Position numbers and translations under genes: made by a program
Virus record (IMG/VR): IMGVR_UViG_3300048839_000188
Span: 1 to 64,000 of that record
Length of the DNA: 64,000 bases
Source of the DNA: a virus
Direction: 5' to 3' (one strand)
Shown here: one piece after another, positions 32,027 to 40,242 of the stretch
Layout: each line of letters begins with the position of its first letter
How positions within the stretch are numbered: position 1 is the stretch's first letter
Notes under the pieces: generated by a model
Told to the model about the DNA's origin: nothing
The model's database searches: none
What the model saw: only the letters and a program-made list of their open reading frames with translations

Positions 32027-32249
32027 GGCTTCCTCCAGTCCATGTGCGCCCGTTGACTATTTTACTGATCTGATTTACTGTTGCATTGAATTGGCGCATA
32101 ATATCTTTATTACGAACGCCGTCAGTATGAAGTTGTCGGACACAATTGACTGCCTCCTGTGTTAATTTGGCTCGTCCATGATTTTCACCCTTGGCATTCA
32201 ATTTTTGAAAATATTCTGTCAATAGCCTCCACTCTTCACCCCTACGCAC
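32010..32249 (-). CDS. Small HTH protein, homing-endonuclease-like DNA-binding module
   Basis: 79 residues or fewer (GTG 32249 or TTG 32222). GENHGRAKLTQEAVNCVRQL followed by NKDIMRQFNATVNQISKIV and NGRTW matches the helix-turn-helix tail commonly fused to HNH homing enzymes. No nuclease domain is present, so it is a stand-alone regulator or a remnant. Confidence 0.55.
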   Translation of the reverse strand: MRRGEEWRLLTEYFQKLNAKGENHGRAKLTQEAVNCVRQLHTDGVRNKDIMRQFNATVNQISKIVNGRTWTGGSHRENV

Positions 32250-32413
32250 TCAACACGGTCAACTGATGGCCACATCACATTGGTGTCAATTGACGACATT
32301 AATTCTCTCTGCGCATCCAACATATTCATAGCTTCATCCTCTGTTTCTGCCTCGATTTCAATAGTCTTCCTCAACGGTATGTAACCTTCGATTTCAATCA
32401 CATAAATGGGCAC
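32219..32413 (-). CDS. Hypothetical protein
   Basis: 64 residues from GTG 32413, placed directly after the previous stop with AAGGTGG upstream. Begins MPIYVIEIEGYIPLRK and includes an acidic helix (EAETEDEAMNML). Function unknown. Confidence 0.45.
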   Translation of the reverse strand: MPIYVIEIEGYIPLRKTIEIEAETEDEAMNMLDAQRELMSSIDTNVMWPSVDRVECVGVKSGGY

Positions 32414-32415
32414 CT

Positions 32416-32586
32416 TTATTCCACCTTCTCCACATTGAAACACCTGACACTGTAATCGCGTAGAATCTGATATTCCCTATATCCTTTCGAACTACACAAC
32501 TGTGTGCCAATTTGCTGCTCGACATAATGCGCACCGAAGGCTGCACCCATCAGCCATAATCCCGCCCCGATTAGAAACTTCATCAT
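32416..32586 (-). CDS. Small membrane or exported protein
   Basis: 56 residues from ATG 32586 behind AAGGAG. Hydrophobic N-terminus (MMKFLIGAGLWLMGAAFG) then a polar part with two Cys (CSSKGY, VRCFN) that could form a disulfide outside the membrane. Function unknown. Confidence 0.5.
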   Translation of the reverse strand: MMKFLIGAGLWLMGAAFGAHYVEQQIGTQLCSSKGYREYQILRDYSVRCFNVEKVE

Positions 32587-32615
32587 AACCAATGTCTCCT
32601 TACATAGTTGAATCC

Positions 32616-33005
32616 TTAAATAATCGATGAGGCCCACCCAAATGGAGTCGTGAACCACACATTACGACAATTGCTGATTGCCAACCACGAAGCGCACAAA
32701 TGACATGGGGCACTCATCCTCCACTCACCCTGGCGGTTCAATCTCACGTTCACAATCGACCATTCCCTAGTGACATCCATTATACCACGACCGCGCTTGA
32801 ACGCCAAGACTTCAGCATGTAGTTTGTTACGTTGTGGGTCATAACCCAACTCGACTGGGCCTGATCCAGTTCGATTCGTTGCCCACTCGACAATCTTCCC
32901 ATCCTGGACAATGAATGACCAATGCATGAAGTTCAACCACTCGGGGTGACTTTTATGCTGCTGCTGACAAATCTGCATTGCTTGCTGGAGGAGGCGTTTC
33001 TTCAA
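32616..33005 (-). CDS. Cytidine/deoxycytidylate deaminase-like protein
   Basis: Zinc deaminase motifs are clear: LHAEVLAF (HAE) and APCHLCASWL (PCxxC). Start is uncertain: TTG 33005 has CGGAG upstream and gives ~129 residues; the frame is open to 33065. Size fits CDA-fold enzymes. Could feed dUMP supply, though thyX is broken, or edit nucleic acid. Confidence 0.6.
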   Translation of the reverse strand: MKKRLLQQAMQICQQQHKSHPEWLNFMHWSFIVQDGKIVEWATNRTGSGPVELGYDPQRNKLHAEVLAFKRGRGIMDVTREWSIVNVRLNRQGEWRMSAPCHLCASWLAISNCRNVWFTTPFGWASSII

Positions 33006-33252
33006 TGAATACACTCCGATTGTCGCTGTTGAGGACCACACACCGCGAGCTATTATATGACCCATACTGTACAGTCGTAGTAAAAACTCTGCGTTCTGTG
33101 AATTTATTCTGAGTCCAATCCCATCGTTTCTTCAGCGTCTGACGGTGCTGGATGGGGATACAATCCACCAGTTGGCGGTTGAAGATAATCTTGCACGCCT
33201 CACCGACTGGAACATCCCACAGATTGACGATATGATACAGTTTCATACTCAC
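32953..33252 (-). CDS. Hypothetical protein
   Basis: 99 residues; start MSMKLYHIVNLWDVPVGEAC. No recognised motif. 3' end overlaps the deaminase gene. Confidence 0.5.
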   Translation of the reverse strand: MSMKLYHIVNLWDVPVGEACKIIFNRQLVDCIPIQHRQTLKKRWDWTQNKFTERRVFTTTVQYGSYNSSRCVVLNSDNRSVFIEETPPPASNADLSAAA

Positions 33253-33253
33253 C

Positions 33254-33550
33254 TTAGATGTCCCTCACTTTTTGAGCCAGATAAAAACCATTCCCCTTGA
33301 CAATTCTTTCTTGGGATGTGGAGAGATTATAAGGCACTTCTCTAACATCACTCACAGCCTTGTAATGCATCTTCTTAGCTGACCAATAGCCACTGGAGCC
33401 AAAATCCACACACCAACCCTCAGTTGGATTCAAATAAGCAACAATTCCAGTCATCGCCTTCGCTGCGCACAGTTCAAAGTCATCTTCATCTGTTGTAATA
33501 ACCACCACCCTTTTACCATCAATCTCCTTCAACTGTTTGGGGGTCAACAT
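33254..33550 (-). CDS. Hypothetical protein
   Basis: 98 residues, overlaps the end of the nucleotidyltransferase gene by 32 nt. Beta-rich (GKRVVVITTDEDDFEL; GWCVDFGSSGYWSAKKM). Function unknown. Confidence 0.5.
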   Translation of the reverse strand: MLTPKQLKEIDGKRVVVITTDEDDFELCAAKAMTGIVAYLNPTEGWCVDFGSSGYWSAKKMHYKAVSDVREVPYNLSTSQERIVKGNGFYLAQKVRDI

Positions 33551-34289
33551 CTGCGAAAATCCTCCTCAATGATTGTTTACTCCACTCATCCACGTAGGTA
33601 TCCGCTAGCCACTCACTGACAAACTCAGTATCCACTTCCTCAGGCATATTATCGAGTTTCAACAATCTCTCGATTTCCTTCTCATGATTCATCGCTAGCT
33701 GGAGAACCTCTTCTTTCTTCCATCTACCAGCACGAATTGCTCCACAAATAGCCCTGTGCTTTGTGGTCATCGGCAACATCAACTGCTGATTACGTGCCAA
33801 TTGTGTGCCCATCACAGCTAAGCGGATAATATGCATCGCATACTTTGTATCATATCCGAACTGTTCAATCAGCTTGGAACGTTTGATATCCATCTGCCCG
33901 CGTTTGCCTTCTAGCCTCTCGCGTTGGTCATGCAAATAGTGCATATAACTCCTCACCATTCTTTTGGTGACAAACTTTGATCGCATCTCGCATAATTGAT
34001 GCGACCATTCACAACTTTTAACCTGCGCTCTTGAAGGTGCCCACAGCAATTCATTCACAGTGGGATTACCCTTCACTAAAAGGCGCACAAACTTGCGCAA
34101 TGAATGAATAACAGTATTCGATTCCTTGTTAGTATGCGTATCGAATTCACTCAGCCCAACACAATGTGATGGCGGCTCAACAACTACTCCTGAATAGTCA
34201 TAATCACTGTCATCAGTGTGTAATCCATACAATCGTGAGCCTGTGAGAACAACGAATTGTGCGCCAGAAGCAATCTCCTTTGAAGTCAT
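33519..34289 (-). CDS. Predicted nucleotidyltransferase (Pol beta fold)
   Basis: 256 residues. LTGSRLYGLHTDDSDYDYSG (15-34) is the GSxxYG...DxD catalytic motif of minimal nucleotidyltransferases found in many phages. The rest is helical. Members may act on RNA, tRNA or nucleotides; here it lies among RNA-related genes. Confidence 0.75.
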   Translation of the reverse strand: MTSKEIASGAQFVVLTGSRLYGLHTDDSDYDYSGVVVEPPSHCVGLSEFDTHTNKESNTVIHSLRKFVRLLVKGNPTVNELLWAPSRAQVKSCEWSHQLCEMRSKFVTKRMVRSYMHYLHDQRERLEGKRGQMDIKRSKLIEQFGYDTKYAMHIIRLAVMGTQLARNQQLMLPMTTKHRAICGAIRAGRWKKEEVLQLAMNHEKEIERLLKLDNMPEEVDTEFVSEWLADTYVDEWSKQSLRRIFADVDPQTVEGD

Positions 34290-34298
34290 CTTTTTTTT

Positions 34299-35159
34299 CT
34301 ATGCCTTAATTTCAGAGATAAATCGCAACGCATTCTTATAACTAGCATCCAAATTCGTCAAACCATCTCCAGCATGATTCACTTGGAAAACTCCAATGGC
34401 AAATGTCTGTGGGTGATCCAGAATCGCTGGATACCACACACGATTAATATTGAATGGGGCCGCATATGTCTGAGCTAACTCCCACACTGAATGTGGTCCT
34501 GCGCCTTTTTCCCTGAACACTGGCAGAACAGGCATAATGGGCAAACTTGTAAATGCCCATGCTTGACGATAAACATCCTGCACAACAGAACGGCTCACGT
34601 AAAGTGGATGATGATAAATGTTCAAACCCCACCATTCTTGGCCATCAAACTGCGGTGGAGCTACACCGCCACTCTCGGCCACTCCAATACGCGGACATTC
34701 CCCACCAATTACTTCTGTCCACATCTTGCGGAGTTCATTGGCTCTCTTGGCCATCTCAGTAGCTAGCTGGAATCTGCTATTCCAACACTCATGGACGGTT
34801 TTATTCTTGAACATGGGCCAAAAAGGAGAATGTGGACTTCCAGCGTGCCCCAATCCAGGCAATCTGGACCAAAACTCATCATCGAACTGAATCAACTCAC
34901 ATTGCTCATGAATCTTGACTTCCTTGAGCCACTGAATCGCAATGCGCATATTGTCCCATGCGCCATCCTTATTGAACAGTCTATCCTCTGTGAGAAAAAT
35001 AAACAAAGAAAACTTTGTCCCAGGATTCGCACACCAATGTATGACTTCCGCTGCATAGTCTGGCCGGCCAATCAGGTCTACGCTGACCCAACGACCCTTG
35101 ATTCCAGCTTCCAGTGCCTCTTTCTGCGCATCCTCTACGAAGTGTCCATATAAAATCAT
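34299..35159 (-). CDS. Hypothetical protein, TIM-barrel-like
   Basis: 286 residues. Segments such as ELIQFDDEFWSRLPG, EWWGLNIYHHPLYV and LPIMPVLPVFREKG alternate beta-strands and acidic loops like glycosidase-type barrels, but no family signature is certain. No signal peptide. Function unknown. Confidence 0.4.
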   Translation of the reverse strand: MILYGHFVEDAQKEALEAGIKGRWVSVDLIGRPDYAAEVIHWCANPGTKFSLFIFLTEDRLFNKDGAWDNMRIAIQWLKEVKIHEQCELIQFDDEFWSRLPGLGHAGSPHSPFWPMFKNKTVHECWNSRFQLATEMAKRANELRKMWTEVIGGECPRIGVAESGGVAPPQFDGQEWWGLNIYHHPLYVSRSVVQDVYRQAWAFTSLPIMPVLPVFREKGAGPHSVWELAQTYAAPFNINRVWYPAILDHPQTFAIGVFQVNHAGDGLTNLDASYKNALRFISEIKA

Positions 35160-35165
35160 CTCTTA

Positions 35166-36239
35166 TTACTCCTCTTGCTTTTGTTGATGATGATCTTTCC
35201 TTGGCTCATAGCCGCTAAGATCATCAGGATTCACCCAACATGCTTGATAATGTTCGCATTTCTTCTCCCACCCATACTGGAGACAAGCATCTGGATTCTT
35301 CTCTACAGTGGATTCAAACAATTGATGGTATTCTTCTGAATCGTAGCCGTATTTATTACCGCACTCATCCAGCTTATAGATGAGCAAATCCCACTCGCGC
35401 TCAGCGACGATTGTGGATTCTTTGGTCGCCAGCAAAATGCGAGATGTGGGCAGCAACAATCCAGATGTCAAATACAATTCATCCAGGACATTCGTCGAGA
35501 TGGCCCAATTCATCCACCTTTTGTCATCCCACTCAACGATTGATACGAGTTCTTTTTTAGCCACATATGTGGGGCTGTAATCATCTGCATCCACGCCGCT
35601 ATTACCTATTTTGTAAGCTGCGACGAATGGACTTTTTTGTATCATCTTCTCGGAATTCCATTGACCTACGATGATAGCATCATAAATCATACCCTCCACT
35701 AACTCATTGCTTCTCTCTTTTAGCCCCTGTATATAGAGTTGAGTCTGGTCCGAATGTGAATGACGTTCGCGCCAATTTAAATCCATAGAGCCGATGAATT
35801 TGAAATCAAAAATCGCCAGCCCACCTGAGGATTTTGAACGTAACACCCTGTCTAATCTGAACGGTAGTTCAACATCTGGGGCCATCTTCCACACCCAAGA
35901 TTGTTCAGCACTCATCACATCGTATTCCTGGACAATCAGGGGCCATCTCTTGCGATACCAACCCAACATGGCGCGCTCACATAACTTCTGCTGCATAAAT
36001 CTGACTGATTCAGGAATACTCTTGAACAACTCACCAACTAATGTGCGCCACTTTTCTAGCTGCCCATTGGATGCGAGTTCCATCAATTTGTGACCCGCTG
36101 TCCCACGGATGGCATCCAATTTGCCAAGCGACTCTCTTGGCACCATCCCGGTTTTGTTCTGATGATAAGTGCGGAACCTCTTCATCGGACACGTCTTGCG
36201 CGCTACGATGGCGCTGCGACTTCTGTTTTGTCTGCTCAT
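35166..36239 (-). CDS. PD-(D/E)XK nuclease (Cas4/RecB-like)
   Basis: 357 residues. FRLDRVLRSK then LAIFDFKFIG (D...DxK core) and HSDQTQLYIQGL (QxxxY motif IV). One Cys near the N-terminus (KTCPMKRF) and three near the end (CLQYGWEKKCEHYQAC) match the 4Fe-4S cysteine arrangement of Cas4/AddB-type nucleases. Probable exonuclease for replication or recombination. Confidence 0.75.
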   Translation of the reverse strand: MSRQNRSRSAIVARKTCPMKRFRTYHQNKTGMVPRESLGKLDAIRGTAGHKLMELASNGQLEKWRTLVGELFKSIPESVRFMQQKLCERAMLGWYRKRWPLIVQEYDVMSAEQSWVWKMAPDVELPFRLDRVLRSKSSGGLAIFDFKFIGSMDLNWRERHSHSDQTQLYIQGLKERSNELVEGMIYDAIIVGQWNSEKMIQKSPFVAAYKIGNSGVDADDYSPTYVAKKELVSIVEWDDKRWMNWAISTNVLDELYLTSGLLLPTSRILLATKESTIVAEREWDLLIYKLDECGNKYGYDSEEYHQLFESTVEKNPDACLQYGWEKKCEHYQACWVNPDDLSGYEPRKDHHQQKQEE

Positions 36240-36316
36240 CTTTTGTTATTTAGCCATTCCTTGTAGAAAAAGAACCCCAGTAGAAATGCGATGATGAAAA
36301 ATGTGCCCCTACTCAA
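36236..36316 (-). CDS. Micro-gene encoding a 26-residue membrane peptide
   Basis: TTG start at 36316 overlaps the upstream stop (TTGA) with GGAG 8 nt ahead; its own stop overlaps the nuclease ATG (ATGA). Product MSRGTFFIIAFLLGFFFYKE... is one transmembrane helix with a basic end. The overlaps on both sides support a real gene. Confidence 0.55.
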   Translation of the reverse strand: MSRGTFFIIAFLLGFFFYKEWLNNKR

Positions 36317-36507
36317 TGTTGAATCTCCACATCATCACTGTTGATGACGAATCTGAAACCATTCCCCAAAGACATCGTGTAATATTTGTGCTTATAGTAT
36401 TCAGTCCACCTTCGACTCATTTCGTCTTCTTCCATCTCCAAAATGAGTCCAGCTTCTATTTTGTAGGGGAATTGTCCCAATTGGGCTTTCTTAATCCTTC
36501 CCTTCAT
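36313..36507 (-). CDS. Hypothetical protein
   Basis: 64 residues from ATG 36507 with GGGGTGAGG upstream; overlaps the previous gene by 17 nt. No motif recognised. Confidence 0.45.
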   Translation of the reverse strand: MKGRIKKAQLGQFPYKIEAGLILEMEEDEMSRRWTEYYKHKYYTMSLGNGFRFVINSDDVEIQH

Positions 36508-36685
36508 CCTCACCCCGCACGAAGACATGAATCTTGCGCACATTCTTTTTATTAGTAGCCACATAATTCATGGAACCGTCCAAATCCTGCCAATGAAGGC
36601 CGAATGCCACATCATTCTCCACAAGCGCAGAGATATTGTCGAACTGTTCTACAGTGCCATTTTGCATTACAAATTTGATAGTCAC
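36491..36685 (-). CDS. Hypothetical protein
   Basis: 64 residues, GTG start overlapping the previous stop (TAGTG). Begins MTIKFVMQNGTVEQF; small alpha/beta pattern. Function unknown. Confidence 0.45.
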   Translation of the reverse strand: MTIKFVMQNGTVEQFDNISALVENDVAFGLHWQDLDGSMNYVATNKKNVRKIHVFVRGEDEGKD

Positions 36686-36843
36686 TATTCCTCCACCTTA
36701 CGAATCACCTTATGAATTTTATAAAAGTCCATCATCTCTTCGCACTGATGATCGTAATCACATTCTGGACATATTTCGCATTTGCAATATTCGCACAGAA
36801 AAATCCTCTGCGAAGTAGGATGTTCATGACATTCTTTAGTCAC
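36685..36843 (-). CDS. Small Cys/His zinc-binding protein (B-box-like)
   Basis: 52 residues, GTG start overlapping the previous stop (GTGA) and stop overlapping the next start. CHEH, CEYCKC, CPECDYDHQC give a cross-brace-like ligand series. Likely protein or nucleic-acid binding. Confidence 0.5.
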   Translation of the reverse strand: MTKECHEHPTSQRIFLCEYCKCEICPECDYDHQCEEMMDFYKIHKVIRKVEE

Positions 36844-37103
36844 TGCTCACCCACTGGCTTCATACTGATGAAAATTTCAGACTGCTTGACAGGATCGCGC
36901 CACATGACTTTAAGTGGCACTTTCAGGATATACTGTCCCTGCACATTATAAAAACAATCATCATGTGTTCTAATCCACAAATCATTATTGCCACGAAGAA
37001 GCGTCATTGGACCTCTTGATGTAAACCATGTGCTATATGGAAAAGTGTCTACTAATTTCTGAATATCATTATCATTTGTTGGTTTAACAGTTATTTTTGT
37101 CAT
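36840..37103 (-). CDS. Hypothetical protein
   Basis: 87 residues. Begins MTKITVKPTNDNDIQKLV. No recognised motif; part of a chain of overlapping small genes. Confidence 0.5.
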   Translation of the reverse strand: MTKITVKPTNDNDIQKLVDTFPYSTWFTSRGPMTLLRGNNDLWIRTHDDCFYNVQGQYILKVPLKVMWRDPVKQSEIFISMKPVGEQ

Positions 37104-37110
37104 TTCGCTC

Positions 37111-37311
37111 CTAATCCTTGGGCTCCCAATATTTGCCCTTTGGCCCGCACTCAGGCTGATAATTTAGGTCCATCTTCACAGTCGAACAATATTTACCACC
37201 ACGGCCATTTACAGGATTCACAAACTCTGGATGACAACATTTAGCATATTCTATTGCCGATTCATCCGGTAAGAAAGGATGAGGTTCTATCCATTTACAA
37301 TCCTTGCACAA
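37111..37311 (-). CDS. Zinc-ribbon protein
   Basis: About 66 residues. LCKDCKWIEPHPF, AKCCHPE and KYCSTV...ECGPKGKYWEP resemble a short phage zinc protein family. Start uncertain (TTG 37311 just after the helicase stop; the frame remains open within the helicase gene). Confidence 0.45.
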   Translation of the reverse strand: MCKDCKWIEPHPFLPDESAIEYAKCCHPEFVNPVNGRGGKYCSTVKMDLNYQPECGPKGKYWEPKD

Positions 37312-37312
37312 C

Positions 37313-39313
37313 CTAATGTTTGGCGACCTTGGAGGCCCACTCGTCGATTCTCCTGATGGCCGTTGACTGGCTGACTCCATGTTTTGCAGCGAGGCGTTTT
37401 CCCAAATCGTTCTTGCTAATGCCGGGATGTTGGTCACTGATTGCCACAATATCCTTAGTCCACTCATCATCTTCTACTCCTTCTTGTTTATGGCCCACGA
37501 CCTTAATCAGATGCGTATGGGGGTCCTGTTCAATTTCCACGAACTCCTGCCCAATGGCACGGCCCTTATATGTGAGGCGTTTTTTTGTCAACCTCAAAAT
37601 AGTGTCCATCTTTCCCGCAATATACGAAGCACCACGGTTCTGGTCCATCATATCGTCATGGCCCTCGATTGCGGCTAGACCATCTTTTCTTTGGTGACTA
37701 ATGAGCACGATTGCTGTTGGGCTCCCCACTTCACCACGACATGCTTGAATGAGTCGCGCCACAACATTCCTCATGACACTGTTGTCGTTTTCATCACCCG
37801 AATGAACTTCTCTAAGAGTATCAATCACCACCAGAATAGGTTTGATCTTGTCCAGTTCATTCTTGAGCCACATCAATTCCGTATTATCAGGATTAACGAT
37901 GTTGAATGGGAACTGTGGAATATTCCACATGTCAGCCATCCAGAACATCTCTGCGGCATTCTTATTTTTGAGCCTCTGAAGCATGGCCTTCGCACGGGAC
38001 ATCCACTCTTCTCGTGGCGTGTCAATTTGCAAATATGCTATTGGGCCATACTTGCATATTTCGAATCCCTCCCATGTCGATTTGCCATCAAGCATCGATT
38101 CGATGATAGATAACATCATATAGGAATTATGTGTAAGAACATTATTTTGTCCAACTACAAACAGTCCATCCTCAGCATCCACACTCAAACACTTTGTTGT
38201 TTGCTGCTGAGGATGACATTGAATATTTGTAATCATCCTGTAACGTTCATTGATATTTAATTTGAATTTGTCAGCTTTTCGCTTCAAATTGAATATTTGT
38301 TCATGTGCTCTCACACAAACAGTGTAGACAGTCCCACAATCTTTCCCATATAAGGTAGCTTTTTTCTCCCTCATATGTGCCTTGAACCCTAATCCATTAG
38401 CTAACTCCAGAACTTGATGCGCAAGAACCTGATTAGTATTGTAGAACTCAGCACTCTCACCACCCAAAGCATATCCATCAGTATCCATCAATCCCCGCAA
38501 CAATTGCAATCTTTGCTGCTTGGAAGCAATCATGTATTCCAATGGAATATGCTTATTGTTCAATAATTGCATATCTTTCAACAGCATACGGAGTCCTTTG
38601 ACCCCATATGCGTATGGCGCTTTCCATTTCTTCACAGTCCATCCACTATTTGTCCATGCATCAACAATTTCTCGATCTGCTGATGTGATGGCTCCTGTTG
38701 AAGATGTGCCATCACCTAACCATACACCTAAAAGGTATGGGTCTAATGACAAATCCTGTTCAGGAAACTCCAATGATTCCACAAGTGAGACAGAATACTT
38801 TGGCCTCTCATATGGACCATCCTTTACAGTGATTCCTTTTTCCCACAATTCACTAGTTGACAACGTAACAGATGGCCCAATAGGTCTGTGTTGATTCACA
38901 GTCCATTCGTGCTCTTTATCACAATCCACATGTGTGCCATCATCGAATGTCACACGCATGATTGGTCTTTGTGTCCATGAGTATGTGCCTATGACTTCCA
39001 CTGGTTTTCCGTCAGAGCCAAAGACACAATCACCCACTTGAATATCTGCTATTGTTTTCCATCCATCTGGTGTGAACAATTCAGTATTCAATGCCAGTGC
39101 TTTGCCCAGCTTCGGTTTTGCGTATAAGTTGACCATCCCACCGACTGGGATTAATTTTTTGACAATCCACTTCTGCGGGTCAGCGGGCAGTGAACAGTAT
39201 TCCTCCAATGTCACAAAACGATAGGGATTATCATCACTTAGAGGCTGCGTTTGTGGTGGTGACTCAGTAGCATCAACGGCACCAACAATATCAGTGGCAT
39301 CAACTGTGGTCAT
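37313..39313 (-). CDS. RepA-like replicative helicase/ATPase interrupted by an intein in the P-loop
   Basis: 666 residues from ATG 39313 (TGATG overlap with the small upstream gene); 341 after intein removal. Intact Walker A is only made by splicing: AKPKLGK + SYMML. Walker B ILVVIDTLRE, then VLISHQRKD (sensor-like) and a C-terminal winged-helix/HTH (ISKNDLGKRLAAKHGVSQST). RecA-fold AAA_25/RepA type, likely the replicative or primase-linked helicase. Confidence 0.8.
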   Translation of the reverse strand: MTTVDATDIVGAVDATESPPQTQPLSDDNPYRFVTLEEYCSLPADPQKWIVKKLIPVGGMVNLYAKPKLGKALALNTELFTPDGWKTIADIQVGDCVFGSDGKPVEVIGTYSWTQRPIMRVTFDDGTHVDCDKEHEWTVNQHRPIGPSVTLSTSELWEKGITVKDGPYERPKYSVSLVESLEFPEQDLSLDPYLLGVWLGDGTSSTGAITSADREIVDAWTNSGWTVKKWKAPYAYGVKGLRMLLKDMQLLNNKHIPLEYMIASKQQRLQLLRGLMDTDGYALGGESAEFYNTNQVLAHQVLELANGLGFKAHMREKKATLYGKDCGTVYTVCVRAHEQIFNLKRKADKFKLNINERYRMITNIQCHPQQQTTKCLSVDAEDGLFVVGQNNVLTHNSYMMLSIIESMLDGKSTWEGFEICKYGPIAYLQIDTPREEWMSRAKAMLQRLKNKNAAEMFWMADMWNIPQFPFNIVNPDNTELMWLKNELDKIKPILVVIDTLREVHSGDENDNSVMRNVVARLIQACRGEVGSPTAIVLISHQRKDGLAAIEGHDDMMDQNRGASYIAGKMDTILRLTKKRLTYKGRAIGQEFVEIEQDPHTHLIKVVGHKQEGVEDDEWTKDIVAISDQHPGISKNDLGKRLAAKHGVSQSTAIRRIDEWASKVAKH
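38126..39100 (-). mobile_element. Class 3-type intein with two LAGLIDADG motifs
   Basis: 325 residues. First residue is Ala (ALALNTELFTPDGW), so class 1 chemistry is impossible. Trp in HEWTV, Cys in TKCLSVD and Thr in VLTHN give the WCT set of class 3 inteins, in which the block F Cys starts splicing. Endonuclease motifs LLGVWLGDGT and LLRGLMDTDG. Ends HN followed by Ser. Confidence 0.85.
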
Positions 39314-39432
39314 CAATATTCAACCACCACATCGATTAGACCATCAGGCCACTCAGTCGCATTGCCAGTGAAATACTGATACTTCGGCCCCTTCAAACTA
39401 ATACTTTTCACTTTACTATTCTGTGCGCTCAT
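39313..39432 (-). CDS. Small hypothetical protein upstream of helicase
   Basis: 39 residues (MSAQNSKVKSISLKGPKYQY...), AAAGGAG at good distance, stop overlapping the helicase ATG. Probably translated and coupled to the helicase. Function unknown. Confidence 0.55.
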   Translation of the reverse strand: MSAQNSKVKSISLKGPKYQYFTGNATEWPDGLIDVVVEY

Positions 39433-39456
39433 TTGTGCTCCTTTGTGGAATCAACC

Positions 39457-39465
39457 ATTATACCA
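39457..39465 (-). promoter_or_regulatory. Extended -10 promoter for the helicase operon
   Basis: TGGTATAAT reading leftward, 25 nt before the start at 39432. No clear -35; lies at the 3' end of the preceding gene. Confidence 0.4.
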
Positions 39466-39856
39466 CATCACGCGAAGGGAGATTTGTGACGATTAGAAAA
39501 TTTTTGAGCCCCTCTTTGGGGAACCCCTCTTTGGGTGGGAACTTTTTTCTATCGCAATATGATTTCTTATAAGGCCCATACATACAGGCCCCTAAGAATC
39601 TATCCCGGTCGAACCGAGGATTGGTTTTAGTGAATCTATCTGCCATAACTGAGGCAAACTGCACCATCAGTTCAATGGCGTCTATTTTCTGCTCAATAGT
39701 CAATGAGGGGCGATTGCGAAGAGCAATAATCTGGGTATGAAAATCCTCAGCAATCATCTCATAGTGTCTGCGCGAGAATGGTTTATTGAACACTTCAATG
39801 GGCCTTTCTATTGGTGGTGAAAATCTGCGTCCGTCGTTGTCAATGTCATCCTCCAC
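39458..39856 (-). CDS. Hypothetical protein
   Basis: 132 residues, GTG start; no good RBS before it. Helical middle (FSRRHYEMIAEDFHTQI). Contains a short direct repeat encoding PPKEGFPKEG. It is the first gene after the operator-like repeats at 39864-39967. Confidence 0.5.
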   Translation of the reverse strand: MEDDIDNDGRRFSPPIERPIEVFNKPFSRRHYEMIAEDFHTQIIALRNRPSLTIEQKIDAIELMVQFASVMADRFTKTNPRFDRDRFLGACMYGPYKKSYCDRKKFPPKEGFPKEGLKNFLIVTNLPSRDVV

Positions 39857-39863
39857 TGTTAAC

Positions 39864-39967
39864 TATGTCATCACATACATATTAAGTATGCCTGACATAG
39901 TGGTGATTGACATAGGTAAAAGTCAATGTTTGCAACAACTTAACTATGTCACACCGATTTTGACACA
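39864..39967. repeat. Operator-like inverted repeats TRTGTCA/TGACAYA
   Basis: TATGTCA 39864-39870 with TGACATA 39893-39899 (22-nt spacer), another TGACATA 39908-39914, then TATGTCA 39945-39951 with TGACACA 39961-39967 (9-nt spacer). All lie in the short gap between two genes. The same half-sites with the same 9- and 22-nt spacers recur at 49.95-50.31 kb. Confidence 0.6.
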
Positions 39968-40004
39968 GTTCATTGGATTTTGATTAGTCAAAATCACCCC
40001 ACCA

Positions 40005-40241
40005 TCAATCAGTCTCCCAAGTCACATCAAATCTTACATCCATAAAAAGACATTGAGAGCATGGAGTCCACGATTCTCTGAGTTCCATTGTCTGTGGGTC
40101 AAAACATGTCGCTGAACTCCCATCGTTGACGATGCCCACTACTCTTTCATCACTCCATAAAAATGAGAACCACTTTCCTGTGGGAATATCCTTACCCCGC
40201 ATGTCCGCAACTTCGTTTGAACTAATCTTCAATCTCGCCAT
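40005..40241 (-). CDS. Hypothetical protein
   Basis: 78 residues from ATG 40241 (AAAGGATGG upstream; frame continues to 40265). Begins MARLKISSNEVADMRG, with GKWFSFLWSDERVVGIV. No motif recognised. Confidence 0.5.
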   Translation of the reverse strand: MARLKISSNEVADMRGKDIPTGKWFSFLWSDERVVGIVNDGSSATCFDPQTMELRESWTPCSQCLFMDVRFDVTWETD

Positions 40242-40242
40242 A

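Noticed and set aside
39490-39545. CCCAAAGAGGGG repeats as a terminator
   Set aside because: They lie inside a gene and encode a repeated PKEG segment; no T run in the sense direction of transcription end.
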